Assembly: GCF_016802865.1 (NCBI RefSeq)
Contig: NZ_JAEVHM010000015.1
Coordinates: 1 to 60,170 of the forward strand
Length of the DNA: 60,170 nt
Reading direction: 5' to 3'
Source of the DNA: Micromonospora parastrephiae
GTDB taxonomy: Bacteria; Actinomycetota; Actinomycetes; Mycobacteriales; Micromonosporaceae
How positions within the stretch are numbered: position 1 is the first letter of the stretch; the number at the start of each line of letters is the position of its first letter. The position numbers and the translations under genes are program-made. The notes beneath the pieces were generated by a model, which saw only the letters and a program-made list of their open reading frames with translations, searched no databases and had not been told where the DNA came from. Positions 37,198 to 47,137 of the stretch are shown one piece after another.

Positions 37198-40167
37198 TTG
37201 AGACTGCGACAGCGAAGGCCACGTCTCGGGCTGACTCGGCAGGTTAGAGGTGTCGCGGTCCTGGCACTGGGTGCGCTTCTTTCGGTCTCATTCGCGGCGG
37301 TGCCCGCGCACGCTGCCGAGGAGCAGCTCAACGAGGGTCTGGTGCACCACTTCGCCCTCGACGAGACCAGTGGGACGACGTTGGTCAACTCGGGTAGTGC
37401 GGGCGCAGCGGCGAACGCCACGCTCGTGAATCCCGAGAAGGCGGCCTTGACCGGCGAAGGGGTCAGGTTCAACCCCGACTCCTACGAGAGCTCCCTCGAC
37501 GGCGCATACGTGGCGCTGCCGAACGACATCACCGCCGGCATGTCCAACCTCACGGTCGACTATGACGTGTGGGTCGACCCGGCGAACGTCGGCGAGCACC
37601 AGATGTGGAGTCTTGGCCGCAAGTCCGGCTCGTGCGACGTCGACACCGGCGCCGAGGGCTCCATCTTCGCGTCGAACACGCAACGGTTCCGCGTCGCGGT
37701 GGGTCCGGCGAACCTCCAACAAAACCGCGTCCGCATGCTCGAGGGAGCGTGGACCCATGTCACCTACACTCAGTCACTGAACTCGAACGGAACGAGCTGG
37801 ACCGGCAGCCTCTACCTCGACGGCGTGCTGCACGCGACCTCGACGAACCTGACCACGGCGCCGTCGGTGAACGCTGCGGGCACCAACTGCAACTTCCTCG
37901 GTCGCTCGCAGACGTCGGGCCACTACTCGTTCCGCGGAACAATCCGCGACTTCCGCGTGTACGACCGGGCAGTGAGCCTCGACGAGACACTCGTCCTGGC
38001 AGAGAAGACGGTCTCCGACGGCGTTCGCGCCGACGCCGCGGCCATCGACCTCGGCCTGACCAGTGCGCTCGTACGCGATATCGTTCTGCCGAAGGTGGGC
38101 TCCGTGGCAGGCTCGGCCATCACCTGGACGAGTTCGGACCCGTCGGTCGTCGAGGTCAACACCCCGCCAGCCGTTGCCAGCGCACGCAAGGTCGCGGTGA
38201 CCGGCAGGATCACCCGGCCCGCCCAGGGGCAGCCCGACGCGACAGCCACGCTCACCGCGACTGTCCGCAAGGGCGCCCAGGAGGTCACCACACGGGAGAT
38301 CCCCGTCGTGGTGAAGGCCGAGTTCGACGATGCGCAGGCGGTCGACCGCGACGCCTTCGACCTGTCCCTGAACGCTACCGACGACGTACGCGGAAACCTC
38401 GACCTCACGGCCAAGGGCGAGTTCGGATCCACGATCACCTGGAAATCGACCACCGGCCTCGTCACCCCGACCGGTGAGGTAACCCGCCCGGCCTTCGGCC
38501 ATGAGGATGTTGCCGCCACCCTGACGGCGACCATCACCAAGGGTACGGCTTCGCGGAAGAAGTCGTTCCCGGTGACCATCACCGCCATGCCACGTTCCGA
38601 GGAGTACGAGCGGTACTTCATGGGGTACTTCAAGGGCGAGGGCATTGCCGACGGCGAGCAGATCATGTTCGCCACATCCAACGGAAACACCGCTCTGGAC
38701 TGGACCGGTCTGACCGGAGGCCGGCCGTCACTCATCTCCCAACTGGGTGACCAGGGGCTTCGTGACCCGCACATCGTCCGCTCACCCAGCGGCGACACGT
38801 TCTACATGATCGCCACCGACCTGAACTGGTACGACCAGGGTGGATACGCCATCAACGACACCCAGTACATCGAGGTGTTCGAGTCCCACGATCTTGTGAA
38901 TTGGACCCCTCAGCGGCACGTGAAGGTCGCGCCCGACAACGCGGGCAATGCCTTCGCACCAGAGTCGCTGTGGGTCGAGGAGATCGGCGCCTACGTCGTG
39001 TTCTGGGCGCAGTCGCTGTGGGACGACCCCGTGAACCGCACCGGTCAGGGGAACGCGCAGATGTGGTATGCCACAACGCGAGACTTCCAGACGTTCTCCG
39101 CTCCCCAGGTCTGGCAGAACCCGGCCCCGCTGTCCCGGATCGACACGACCGCGATCCGGGTCGGTGACCACTACTACCGGGTGACCAAGAACGAGGCCGG
39201 CAACCAGGGCTCGGACATCTTCTCGGAGAAGCACACCGACTTCCTGGACAGCAACATCAACAACTGGACGATGGTCGCGCCGGCTCTGGGGCGCACGACA
39301 TGGGTCGCCAACCAGGGATACGAGGGACCGGTCATCTTCAAGGCCAACCCCGGTGACACCTCCTGCCCCGGCCAGTTCTACCTCTGGGGCGACCGGTACA
39401 CGAACGGTGGGGGATACCAGGCCGCGTGCCACGAGAACATCGAGGCTCCGACCTGGAACGCCAAGGCGATCACGATGACCAATGCGGGTGTCGTCCGTCC
39501 GCGTCACGGCACCGTGATCCCGCTGACCGTCCGCGAGTGGAACGACATCCGCGGGATCCCGAACAGCGACGTCATGACCACCACCGAGGTGGCTGTCGAG
39601 CCGTACCCGAGCGGGGCCCAGGCGACCAGGGCCACCGTGACAGTCACGGCAGCTGACGGGTTCGAGACCGGCGGTCAGGTGCGGTTCAGCATCGGCTCGT
39701 GGTCGAAGCTCGCCCACCTGAGCGACGGCGCGGCCACGGTCACGCTGCCGACGGGTCTGCCTGCGGGTGCCCGGACGGTGAAGGCCGAGTACCTTGGCTT
39801 CGACTACCTGAAGGCGTCGGAAGGTACGGCGTCGTTCGAGGTGCCCTCGGGCCTGGCCGCCGTCAAGGTCCAGGCGAAGGCCAAGCCGGCGTCGGTTGTC
39901 CGCGGGGGCACGTTCAAACTGAACGTGACTGTCGGGCCTGCGGGCGGGCGGAAGCATCACGCTCCGATCCCGACCGGCGAGGTCACCGTCACCTTCGGCG
40001 GCACCGTGCAGGTCGTGCCACTGGCGGCCGGTAAGGCCGTCGTCGAACTGCAGACCGCCGACCTGCGGCCCGGGGCCTACCGGGTCCACGTTGCCTACTC
40101 CGGCAACCCGACCTACCAGCCCCATGCCGCCAACTACCAGAAGTTGACGGTGCGGAAGCCAGCATAG
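37198..40167 (+). CDS. Secreted multidomain glycoside hydrolase, GH43-type with LamG domain
   Basis: A 989-residue exported enzyme, probably an arabinofuranosidase or xylosidase-type plant-polysaccharide hydrolase. The signal peptide is 1-39, cleaved after VPAHA. A LamG/concanavalin-like carbohydrate-binding domain covers about 45-270, followed by two degenerate Ig-like segments (SSDPSVVEV and TITWKSTTGLVTP). The five-bladed catalytic domain begins near 470 with YERYFMGYFKGEG; candidate catalytic residues are Asp in LRDPHIV (~522) and Glu in YEGPVIF (~707). A C-terminal Ig-like domain ends the protein. The start is TTG 37198, with AGGAGG five bases upstream. Substrate preference is not readable; a LacI-like operator upstream suggests sugar induction. 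Confidence 0.88.
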   Translation: MRLRQRRPRLGLTRQVRGVAVLALGALLSVSFAAVPAHAAEEQLNEGLVHHFALDETSGTTLVNSGSAGAAANATLVNPEKAALTGEGVRFNPDSYESSLDGAYVALPNDITAGMSNLTVDYDVWVDPANVGEHQMWSLGRKSGSCDVDTGAEGSIFASNTQRFRVAVGPANLQQNRVRMLEGAWTHVTYTQSLNSNGTSWTGSLYLDGVLHATSTNLTTAPSVNAAGTNCNFLGRSQTSGHYSFRGTIRDFRVYDRAVSLDETLVLAEKTVSDGVRADAAAIDLGLTSALVRDIVLPKVGSVAGSAITWTSSDPSVVEVNTPPAVASARKVAVTGRITRPAQGQPDATATLTATVRKGAQEVTTREIPVVVKAEFDDAQAVDRDAFDLSLNATDDVRGNLDLTAKGEFGSTITWKSTTGLVTPTGEVTRPAFGHEDVAATLTATITKGTASRKKSFPVTITAMPRSEEYERYFMGYFKGEGIADGEQIMFATSNGNTALDWTGLTGGRPSLISQLGDQGLRDPHIVRSPSGDTFYMIATDLNWYDQGGYAINDTQYIEVFESHDLVNWTPQRHVKVAPDNAGNAFAPESLWVEEIGAYVVFWAQSLWDDPVNRTGQGNAQMWYATTRDFQTFSAPQVWQNPAPLSRIDTTAIRVGDHYYRVTKNEAGNQGSDIFSEKHTDFLDSNINNWTMVAPALGRTTWVANQGYEGPVIFKANPGDTSCPGQFYLWGDRYTNGGGYQAACHENIEAPTWNAKAITMTNAGVVRPRHGTVIPLTVREWNDIRGIPNSDVMTTTEVAVEPYPSGAQATRATVTVTAADGFETGGQVRFSIGSWSKLAHLSDGAATVTLPTGLPAGARTVKAEYLGFDYLKASEGTASFEVPSGLAAVKVQAKAKPASVVRGGTFKLNVTVGPAGGRKHHAPIPTGEVTVTFGGTVQVVPLAAGKAVVELQTADLRPGAYRVHVAYSGNPTYQPHAANYQKLTVRKPA

Positions 40168-40202
40168 GCACGCCGAGGCGTGCTGAGATGCGCCACAAGA
40201 AG

Positions 40203-40234
40203 GAGCGGGCGAGATCTAATGATCTCGCCCGCTC
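40203..40234 (+). terminator. Strong stem-loop terminator after the GH43 gene
   Basis: A perfect 14-bp inverted repeat, GAGCGGGCGAGATC and its complement, with a TAAT loop, 36 bp after the glycosidase stop. No U-tract follows, as is common for actinomycete terminators. It also sits at the 3' end of the truncated acetyltransferase on the other strand and could act both ways. Confidence 0.75.
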
Positions 40235-40235
40235 G

Positions 40236-40475
40236 CTACTGCACGGCCCAGCAACCGGACCATGGAGTGATCGGCTCGGTGACCTGCTTCTGAAGCCGGG
40301 CCCGAACTTGGCCGACGTGACGCGGCAGGAATGGCTCGCCGTCTGTGATCAGGTGCAGCTCGGGATCACCGTATAGAAGGAACATGTTCGGCGCGTCCTC
40401 GGGCGTGGACGGACGCAGTCGGAATTGGTCGGTGGCGAACATGCCGCGACGCCAACAGCCGGTGTGGAGCTCCAC
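40236..40475 (-). pseudogene. Truncated GNAT-type acetyltransferase
   Basis: Seventy-nine codons resembling only the N-terminus of a GNAT N-acetyltransferase: TDQFRLRPSTPEDAPNMFLL and then a short PFLPRHVGQVRARL helix. The acetyl-CoA-binding core (R/QxxGxG/A) is absent; the frame stops immediately before the glycosidase terminator hairpin. Insertion of the glycosidase segment, or a deletion, probably removed the rest. Assignment to GNAT is tentative because only the first strand-helix region is left. Confidence 0.5.
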
Positions 40476-40586
40476 GATCGGATCATGCCGGGGCGCCCGG
40501 ACCGCAAGGCGTGCCAGACCCCGCCGTGACGACGACGAACGTGCGCGTTGATGCAGGCGATCGGTGAGCCGGAATCGGGATCCCGA

Positions 40587-41549
40587 TCAGCGCGCGGAGG
40601 TGTCGTAGCTGCGGACTAGGCGGCCGCGGCCGCAGCCGGGACGTACTCGGGGCTTGCGGCCCTCGCTCGCGGCCGTAGCGTTCTTGCCGTCCGCTGTGGA
40701 GCGCCGGACCACCAGCGCCAACCCGGCGAGGATGATGGCGGCCGCGGCAAGCTCCGTCGCGCCGACGGGCTCGTCGAGCAGTAGCCACGCCGCGCTGAGC
40801 CCGAAGACCGGCACCAGGAGGCTGAACGGCGCCACCCGCGCGACCGAATACTGGGCGATCAGCCGGTTCCAGATCCCGAAGCCGACGAGGGTCGACACGT
40901 ACGCGATGTACACCACGGCGAGTAGCCCGCGCCACGACAGGCCAATGATCGCATCCAGCACGGCCTGTCCGCCGTCGACCACGCCGGCTAGGCCGAGCAG
41001 CGGCAACGGCGGCACAAGGCTCGACCAGACCAGCAGCGAGAGCGGCCGCGTCTCGCCGCTGGCCCGCATGACCAGGTTCGCCGTGGCCCAACTGGCCGCC
41101 GCGAACAGAGTCAGCGCGAAGCCGATCACCGTGGCGTGGCCGCCGCTGCCAGTCGCCAACACCCCGATCCCGACCGATCCGACCAGTACGCCGGCCACCT
41201 GCGCCCGCGCCGGCCGCTCGCCCAGCACTGCCGCCGCCAGCAGTACCGACATCAGCGCCTGCGCCTGCAGCACCAGCGAGGCCAGACCGGCCGACATGCC
41301 GGCTGCGAGCGCCGTGAACAGCGCGCCGAACTTCAGTACGCCGAGCACGAGCCCGTAGGCGATCACGTAGCGGAGCCGGGCGCCGCTGGGGCGCGGCACC
41401 AGGAAGACCAGCGGCACCGCCGCCGCGACGAAGCGCAGCGCGGTCAGCACGAGCGGCGGCAGATCGCGCAGGCCCAGCTCGATGGCGACGAAGTTAACGC
41501 CCCAGATGGCGGCTACGAGCACGGCGAGAAGTCGGTGCGATGTTTTCAC
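40587..41549 (-). CDS. EamA/DMT-superfamily exporter
   Basis: About 320 residues with ten hydrophobic helices in two EamA repeats, typical of drug/metabolite exporters of amino acids or similar small molecules. I place the start at GTG 41549, giving MKTSHRLLAVLVAAIWGVNF; the in-frame ATG further upstream adds a polar tail and overlaps the control region. Landmarks are IWGVNFVAIELGLRDLPPL in helix 1 and the second repeat from VIGFALTLFAAASWATAN. The C-terminus is Arg/Lys-rich and cytoplasmic. A LysR gene reads divergently 72 bp away, the common pairing in which LysR controls the exporter. Confidence 0.9.
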   Translation of the reverse strand: MKTSHRLLAVLVAAIWGVNFVAIELGLRDLPPLVLTALRFVAAAVPLVFLVPRPSGARLRYVIAYGLVLGVLKFGALFTALAAGMSAGLASLVLQAQALMSVLLAAAVLGERPARAQVAGVLVGSVGIGVLATGSGGHATVIGFALTLFAAASWATANLVMRASGETRPLSLLVWSSLVPPLPLLGLAGVVDGGQAVLDAIIGLSWRGLLAVVYIAYVSTLVGFGIWNRLIAQYSVARVAPFSLLVPVFGLSAAWLLLDEPVGATELAAAAIILAGLALVVRRSTADGKNATAASEGRKPRVRPGCGRGRLVRSYDTSAR

Positions 41550-41621
41550 GCCAGCTAGACTGCCCGAGGAGATACTTAAGGACCAGTTCAACGTTCTTTA
41601 TCGCTGCTGTAGCGTGGCTAC

Positions 41622-42551
41622 ATGAATCTTGACGCACGCCGCCTGCGCGTGCTGCACGAGGTCGCGCTGCGCGGCAGCGTCACCGCCGCTGCCGCGGCGC
41701 TGCACGTGACCCCGTCGGCGGTCTCACAGCAGCTCGTCCAGCTGTCCCGTGAAGCCGGGCACGAGCTGGTCGAGCGGGCCGGGCGGGGTATCGTCCTCAC
41801 CCCGGCCGGCCAGGTGCTGGCCAGCCACGCGAAGGACGTGCTGGACGCGGTGGAGCAGGCGGTGGCCGGGCTCGCCGCGCTCCGCCACGGAGTCAGCGGC
41901 ACGGTACGGGTCGGCGCGTTCGCGTCCGCAGCTGGCGCGCTGGTAGCACCCGCCGCCGCCCGCGCGCGGGCGAAGCACCCAGAGCTGGACGTGCGGGTGA
42001 TCGAGGCCGAAGACCAGCAGAGCCGCCTCGACCTGCGCTCCGGCACCCTCGACGTAGTGGTGCTGCAGGAGTACGACCACGTGCCCGTGCCACTGGCCGA
42101 CGACCTGGACCGACATCCGGTCACCACCGACCCGATGCATCTGATCACCCCAGTCGAATGGCGCCGTCGCACCGGCCGGCTGAGCGAGCTGCGTGACCTG
42201 CCATGGATCGCCAGCGCCGAACACACGCCGTGCCTGCGGTCCACATTGCACGCTTGCCGGCTCGCCGGCTTCGAGCCGGACATCCGGCACCGTGCCGTCG
42301 ACTTCGCGCTCACGCTGGACCTCGTCGCGGCCGGGCTGGGCGCCGCGCTCGTGCCGGAGCTGGCGCTACGCCACGTGCCACCCGGGGTGCACGTAGAGCC
42401 ACTGGTCGAGCCGACCACCGAGCGACGCATCTTCGCGGTCACCCGTGCCCTCGGCGGCACGCCGCAACGGCCCGCGGTGGACGCCCTCCTGGCGGAGCTG
42501 AGCAGCCCACCCGACCTCCCCCACGGACAGCTTCCGTCGATCATCGCCTGA
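41622..42551 (+). CDS. LysR-family transcriptional regulator
   Basis: A 309-residue regulator. The winged helix-turn-helix at 1-60 reads LHEVALRGSVTAAAAALHVT then SAVSQQLVQLSREAG; the effector-binding domain starts near 90 with GTVRVGAFASAAGAL. It closely resembles the ArgP/LysG-like group that often regulates a divergent amino-acid exporter, fitting the EamA neighbour. The 72-bp gap between the two genes should hold its binding site and both promoters. The inducer is unknown. Confidence 0.92.
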   Translation: MNLDARRLRVLHEVALRGSVTAAAAALHVTPSAVSQQLVQLSREAGHELVERAGRGIVLTPAGQVLASHAKDVLDAVEQAVAGLAALRHGVSGTVRVGAFASAAGALVAPAAARARAKHPELDVRVIEAEDQQSRLDLRSGTLDVVVLQEYDHVPVPLADDLDRHPVTTDPMHLITPVEWRRRTGRLSELRDLPWIASAEHTPCLRSTLHACRLAGFEPDIRHRAVDFALTLDLVAAGLGAALVPELALRHVPPGVHVEPLVEPTTERRIFAVTRALGGTPQRPAVDALLAELSSPPDLPHGQLPSIIA

Positions 42552-42704
42552 CGTACGTACTTCGACCCCGGTCGACGACCATGCGGCCATGATCGGAGGC
42601 CACCTGCGGCGGACCAGCCGGACCACGAAGGAGCACCGGTACGCCGCCCTCACCGTCCGCGGCGTGTCCCTCCGCACCATCCCCGGTTGGAGCATGCCGG
42701 TGGG

Positions 42705-43631
42705 CTACGGGTCGACGCAGTACTCCGCGACCGAGGGCGTCCGACGGTTCGCGGGGAGCACTCTGCCGATCCACTGAAAGAGACTGAGTTGCATCCCCCG
42801 GGGCCTGAGCTGGCAGATCCGGCCGCCTGCCAGCTCGCTCGGGGCCATGCTCTCCATCCTAGGTGGATAGCCGGTCGAGGCGACGATCGCATAGCCGTCG
42901 TTGACGCTCACCACGAGCACGGAGCGATCCGTCTTCGTGTCGGCGTCTTCGAGGTTCATCCGCGTCAGGCCGTCCACGACACGTCCGACGGCGATCCGGG
43001 ACAGGCTGTAGCGGGGCCAACCGGACTCGGCGAGCCCTTCCTCGACGACCAGAGCTGCGAGCACGATGATCGCGACGATCGCGATGCCCCGGCGATGCCG
43101 CGCCAGCCGCCGCCGCCCCCAGATCCACCCAAAGCTCACCAGGAAGGCGATGAGCTGCAACAGCAGGTAGTTCAACGGAACGAAGATCGCGAGTCCGGCG
43201 GCGAGGCCGGCCGCCGCCCAGTTGGTGGCACGGAGGGTCCAGCCCAGCCAGCCGCGTTGCCGGGCGAGGTAGACGAGCGACGCCGCGATGGTCGGCAGGA
43301 ACAGCGGCAGCAGCAGCGCCGTAAGGCCGAGCGGGTTCCCCTCCTGCACGATCGAACGGAGGAGGACGTGCTGACCGGTCAACGACAGCAGGAGCAGCAC
43401 CAGCAGCAGCGGGAGCGCCGTCAGCACGGCCGGCATCAGGTCGTCGGCCACGCTCGCCCGATCCGGGGCGTAGCTGACGGTACTGCTGCTGACACTGCTC
43501 CTGTTGCTGATGCTGCTGTCGACGTACACGTCGCCGGCGGCGTGTACGTGCATCGTCTTGGGCGCGTCGTCGCCCGCCCGAGCCGTGGATCCGGCTCGGC
43601 GTCGCCTGCGCCGTGGCCTGGGAGCTGGCAT
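42705..43631 (-). CDS. Membrane protein with four predicted helices
   Basis: About 308 residues from ATG 43631. The N-terminus is strongly basic (PAPRPRRRRRRAG), followed by a Ser-rich stretch (SSISNRSSVSSSTVS) and then hydrophobic segments LLLVLLLLSLTG, ALLLPLFLPTIAASLVYLA, a long AAGLAAGLAIFVPLNYLLLQ, and GIAIVAIIVLAALVV. The last ~110 residues are polar and probably outside the membrane. I do not recognise a family. An upstream extension to 43850 runs through IS-derived sequence and is unlikely to be translated. Its 3' end faces the LysR gene. Confidence 0.6.
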   Translation of the reverse strand: MPAPRPRRRRRRAGSTARAGDDAPKTMHVHAAGDVYVDSSISNRSSVSSSTVSYAPDRASVADDLMPAVLTALPLLLVLLLLSLTGQHVLLRSIVQEGNPLGLTALLLPLFLPTIAASLVYLARQRGWLGWTLRATNWAAAGLAAGLAIFVPLNYLLLQLIAFLVSFGWIWGRRRLARHRRGIAIVAIIVLAALVVEEGLAESGWPRYSLSRIAVGRVVDGLTRMNLEDADTKTDRSVLVVSVNDGYAIVASTGYPPRMESMAPSELAGGRICQLRPRGMQLSLFQWIGRVLPANRRTPSVAEYCVDP

Positions 43632-43765
43632 CACGCGAAGGTACCGAGCTTCGCCGGCGAGGTTCCTGTTGTGTCGTCCATGCGATCCATGCCGGGCGGA
43701 CCCGATGAATCGGCGAGAGATTCCTCTCCGGTCGTGTCGATCCCTGGCCAGCCGTTCGACGTCAG

Positions 43766-44014
43766 GGGGTCCAAGCTGGCCATGCCCATCTCGTTGAACC
43801 GGTGGATCACCTGCCGAACGGAGTCTTCGTCGGCTGCACGAGCCGGGCAAATGACCGGCACACTGTTACCTCCAGCAGAGGCGAGCACGACCATCGCCCG
43901 GCGCAGCCGCACGACCGAGCCGGTGCCCCGACGCACCAGACGTTGCAGCCGTTGGCCCTCTTGATCAATTAACCGACGTACCCGAACCGGCTCTACCAAT
44001 GCCACCACCCGCAC
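43766..44014 (-). pseudogene. IS630-type transposase N-terminal remnant
   Basis: About 83 codons matching the helix-turn-helix part of IS630 transposases: RLQRLVRRGTGSVVRLRRAM, a helix with VVLASAGGNSV, then DEDSVRQVIHRFNEMGMASL. The DDE catalytic domain is missing and the frame runs into unrelated sequence. A relic of one end of an element. Confidence 0.65.
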
Positions 44015-44632
44015 CTCGGCACGAGCCGACCGGGCCAGGGCGACGCAGGACGTCATGCCGGCGAGTCCGGGCCGCCTCACGGCAGGCCGCGTCCGCCGCC
44101 CGGGCCCGGAGCCCCACATCCGAGTCGGTGTCGGCACAGGTCACATGGTCGGGCAGACGCAGCCCGCCCTGAGCCCGGACCACGTCGAACACGAACCTCC
44201 GCTGCCGGCGGCCTGACACGAACCTTCATCCATCAAAACGACGCTGAGCCTTGCCATACGGACCATCAGCCCTGTCTCCTCGCCGGGCCGGGCGGGGGTT
44301 GCGGCAGTGATCCCGCCACCGGAGGCTTCAGCGCGATTCGGTTCGGCGACACGCTGATTGGACAGCCGGCCGCCGAGAGGCGTGAGCGCGCCGGTCCTAG
44401 GGATGCGCCGCCGTGGCGCCGAACCCATCGTTGCCGTCGCCGTCGCATCCGGCGACCTGTCCGGCCCGCCGCACGCCTCCGCCCGTCGCAGCGCCGCCAT
44501 CGGGGTCTGGCACCGTCACCCCCTCGGCGTACCGGGTGCCGGAATATTCGGACAGGTGCGCCGTACGCCGCGACTCCAGGCCCGCGGCACAAAACGCGAC
44601 TGTTCTGCGACGGCGCGCCCACGGCCGTAACG
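44015..44632. other. Non-coding stretch with decayed sequence
   Basis: About 620 bp between the IS630 relic and the peptidase terminator. Several short frames exist but none shows a family motif or ribosome site. Leftward peptide RQRRFVFDVVRAQGGLRLPD around 44150-44210 has a protein-like character and could be a fragment of a lost gene; I cannot identify it. Confidence 0.3.
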
Positions 44633-44672
44633 GGCTGCCCGGCACCCGCTGGGCGGCGGGTACCGGGCAGCC
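44633..44672 (-). terminator. Stem-loop terminator after the S15 peptidase gene
   Basis: A 17-bp inverted repeat with one mismatch: the arm GGCTGCCCGGCACCCGC pairs with 44656-44672 across a short loop. It begins seven bases after the peptidase stop codon, reading leftward. GC-rich without a T-run, as usual for actinomycetes. Confidence 0.7.
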
Positions 44673-44678
44673 GTTCGG

Positions 44679-46511
44679 TCAGCCGTGCCGGGAAAGCCGC
44701 AGCGGGAAGGTGCCGCGGCCGATGTTGCCAAGGGTGGTGGTGTTCGCCGCCAGGTACGAGTCCAGGTATGGCGAGCGGTCACCCTGGGTCGGCACGTCGG
44801 ACCGCGGGCTCTGCACGTCCAAGGCGAGCCGGGCGCCGGAGACCTTGATCGTGTGGCCCGAGGGCACGTCCCGCCACCTGTTGGAGTCGATCGTTCCGAT
44901 CTGGACCCCGAGCTGGTGCCCACGCTTGAAGGTCCAGTCGGTCGACTTCAGATCGAAGGAGATCCGTCCGCCGCGCTCCACCAGCGCGACGTTCTCGTCG
45001 AACATGGTCGCCGTGCCATCCGGAGCGACGTCCCACAAGCGCACCATCACGTTCCCGCTCGTGCTCGCGTGGAGCGTGATCCTCGGCGTACCCGTGATGC
45101 GGAGCGTCTGGGGGGCGCGCTCCGACCAGGTCCAAAAGCTGGAGGCTGAGGCGTCGCCCTGCTTGGCGGCGTTCTTTTCGGCACGGGATAGCACCTCAAG
45201 CCGCGGCGCTCGCTCCATGTCCCACCGGCCGTCGTCTGCCGCGGTGGCCGCCGCGGCCTCCGCCGCTGAGGCTCCGCCATTGTCGAGGTAGCGGCCGGTG
45301 GAAAGCCGCGCGTCGTACGACGTCGTGATCAGCGGCCAGGTCTTCTGCGCGCGCCAGTGGCCGAGGTTGTCCTCGATGACGTACGCCGGATCGGCCACCG
45401 ACGGTTGGGTGCCGCGAAGGTACCGGTCATAGAACCGCATCACCTCGTCGAACCAACCGGCACGACCCATCTGCAGCCGGCCGTCGCCGTCGGTGTCGTT
45501 GCCTCGCACGTGGTCCCACTGGCCGAGCCAACCCCGCTCCGGGCCACGGTGGTTGGCCAGGTACTCCTCCATGTCCTCAGGTTTGGTGTTGGACTCGATG
45601 AAGCCCTGGGTCACGAACAACGGGGTGCTGGTACCGGCAGCGTCCCTGGCAAGGTTCCTGGCCCTCCAGTACGCGGAATCGGCTTCGGGATTGTTGTTGT
45701 TGGTGATGTTGTCGCTCAGGCACTCCGGATGGCTCGCCTCGTAAAGCGCGTTCGCCTTGTACCGGTCACTGTCGTCGGCCATCGGAGGCATCGCCGCGAT
45801 CGAGTTGTACGCCGCCGGTGTGCCGGTGACGTTGGGGCGCGGCACCTCGTTGCTGAACAGATAGTTGTACATGTCCCAGACGGGTTCCTGGGCGACGACC
45901 GCCTTCAGCGCGTTCATCTTGAGGTTGTTGCCTACCAGCCCCGTGACGGCGTCGTAGGACTTGCCGTACATCCCGACCTTGCCGTTGGACCACGGCTGGC
46001 TGGCTGACCACTGGATGGCCGCTCGGACGTCGGCCTGTTCGCCCGGGCCGACCCAGTCCAGGCACCCGGTGCTGCCGCCGAAGCCGCGCAGGTCGACCAT
46101 CACAAAGGTGTAGCCACGCGCCATCAGGTCGGCACCGTCGACGAAGTCCTGGAAACGCGCCGATGGCCCGACTCGGTCCCACCCCTCCGGACCAGTCTGC
46201 CCAACGTGCGCGAAGTAGGGGCCCACCGAGAGAATGACGGGCGTCTTCGCATTCGCCGGCAGGTCTGCCGGGCGCAGCACGTCGGCGTGCAGCTCGACAC
46301 CGCTGCCGTCCGAGGACGGGAAGTATGCCTCCGTCCACGCCGCCCCATCGGGAACCCGCGGGTTCTCCTCGTGGGTGATCGGATCGCCAGACGTCGCGGT
46401 CACCGTCCCGGCTGCCCTTGCCGCCGCGGGCGATCCGACCGCGGTAGAGGTCGTGATGATGGCCAGTGCACCGGCCGCCGCGACGGCCGCTACCTTTCTG
46501 CCAAGATTCAT
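44679..46511 (-). CDS. Secreted CocE/NonD-type S15 hydrolase (X-Pro dipeptidyl-peptidase family)
   Basis: A 610-residue exported serine hydrolase. The signal peptide covers about 1-34 (basic start, AAGALAIITTSTAVG core, Ala-rich cleavage region). The alpha/beta hydrolase domain has VMVDLRGFGGSTGC, the nucleophile in GMYGKSYDAVTG (Ser about 183) and a later DH pair in GQWDHVRGND. The C-terminal jelly-roll domain begins near 430 and includes VMVRLWDVAPDGT, as in X-Pro dipeptidyl peptidases and cocaine esterase. Prolyl peptidase activity is more likely than esterase for a secreted actinomycete member, but this is not certain. A strong hairpin follows the stop. Confidence 0.88.
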   Translation of the reverse strand: MNLGRKVAAVAAAGALAIITTSTAVGSPAAARAAGTVTATSGDPITHEENPRVPDGAAWTEAYFPSSDGSGVELHADVLRPADLPANAKTPVILSVGPYFAHVGQTGPEGWDRVGPSARFQDFVDGADLMARGYTFVMVDLRGFGGSTGCLDWVGPGEQADVRAAIQWSASQPWSNGKVGMYGKSYDAVTGLVGNNLKMNALKAVVAQEPVWDMYNYLFSNEVPRPNVTGTPAAYNSIAAMPPMADDSDRYKANALYEASHPECLSDNITNNNNPEADSAYWRARNLARDAAGTSTPLFVTQGFIESNTKPEDMEEYLANHRGPERGWLGQWDHVRGNDTDGDGRLQMGRAGWFDEVMRFYDRYLRGTQPSVADPAYVIEDNLGHWRAQKTWPLITTSYDARLSTGRYLDNGGASAAEAAAATAADDGRWDMERAPRLEVLSRAEKNAAKQGDASASSFWTWSERAPQTLRITGTPRITLHASTSGNVMVRLWDVAPDGTATMFDENVALVERGGRISFDLKSTDWTFKRGHQLGVQIGTIDSNRWRDVPSGHTIKVSGARLALDVQSPRSDVPTQGDRSPYLDSYLAANTTTLGNIGRGTFPLRLSRHG

Positions 46512-46890
46512 CCCTGCTCCCCTGAAATCAATTACAGATAGGCCACCGCCTCGTTACCTAGCGAGCGTAATGACTCTGATCGTTCTTGTCGCCCCTGGAC
46601 GTTCGTGCGCGACAGGGACGTCGATCAGGCCTTTGGTACGAGCGGCGGCCAGGGCGTGGGGCCGAGCCGGGCAGCGCGGGCGAGTGCCGGGCCAGTCATC
46701 GCGAGTGCCGGTGCGGCGCCCCGGCCTGGTGGCGTGAGCAGCACCGCTGAGCGTTCCAAGGCCGGGCGGCATGTGCTGTTCGAAGCATCGGACGTGCGGG
46801 CCTGGCTGGGTGCCGTCGCGGCGATGAGTCCGCCGGCGTCCACAGGTCTACCTTTCGACGAAGACAACCAACCATCGGGAGTAGGGCAGG
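46512..46890. other. Intergenic stretch, no gene recognised
   Basis: About 380 bp upstream of the S15 peptidase, probably holding its promoter. An open frame covers most of it on the plus strand, but it has no ribosome site or family resemblance and runs into the broken reductase gene. Confidence 0.35.
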
Positions 46891-47081
46891 GAACTCATCC
46901 ACATCGAGCTGTTCGCGACCCTCGACCTCGTCGGGCAGTCGCCCGGCGGCCCCGACGAGGACTCGGCGGGGTTCCCGTTCCGCGGCTGGCAGGCCCCCTG
47001 CTGGACGAGGTCGCCGGGGCGCAGGTCGGTGCCGCGTACGAGGGCACCGACGCCCTCCTGCTCGGCCGGCGGACGTATGAC
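46891..47081 (+). pseudogene. Dihydrofolate-reductase-like (RibD C-terminal) gene fragment
   Basis: The N-terminal third of a DHFR-family protein is recognisable in two frames. The first reads ELIHIELFATLDLVGQSPGG followed by a GFPFRGWQAP segment; the frame then shifts near 46995 to LLDEVAGAQVGAAYEGTDAL and LLGRRTYD. After that the similarity stops abruptly. No start codon is obvious. So the gene is both frameshifted and truncated and cannot make a working enzyme. Confidence 0.65.
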
Positions 47082-47137
47082 AGCACCACGTGTGGTCCCC
47101 GCCTATCCCCAGATGTCGGAACCTGGCGACGGCAGCC

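Noticed and set aside
42705..43850. Longer version of the four-helix membrane protein starting at 43850
   Set aside because: The extra N-terminus runs through sequence that is antisense to, or mixed with, the IS630 relic and is low-complexity.
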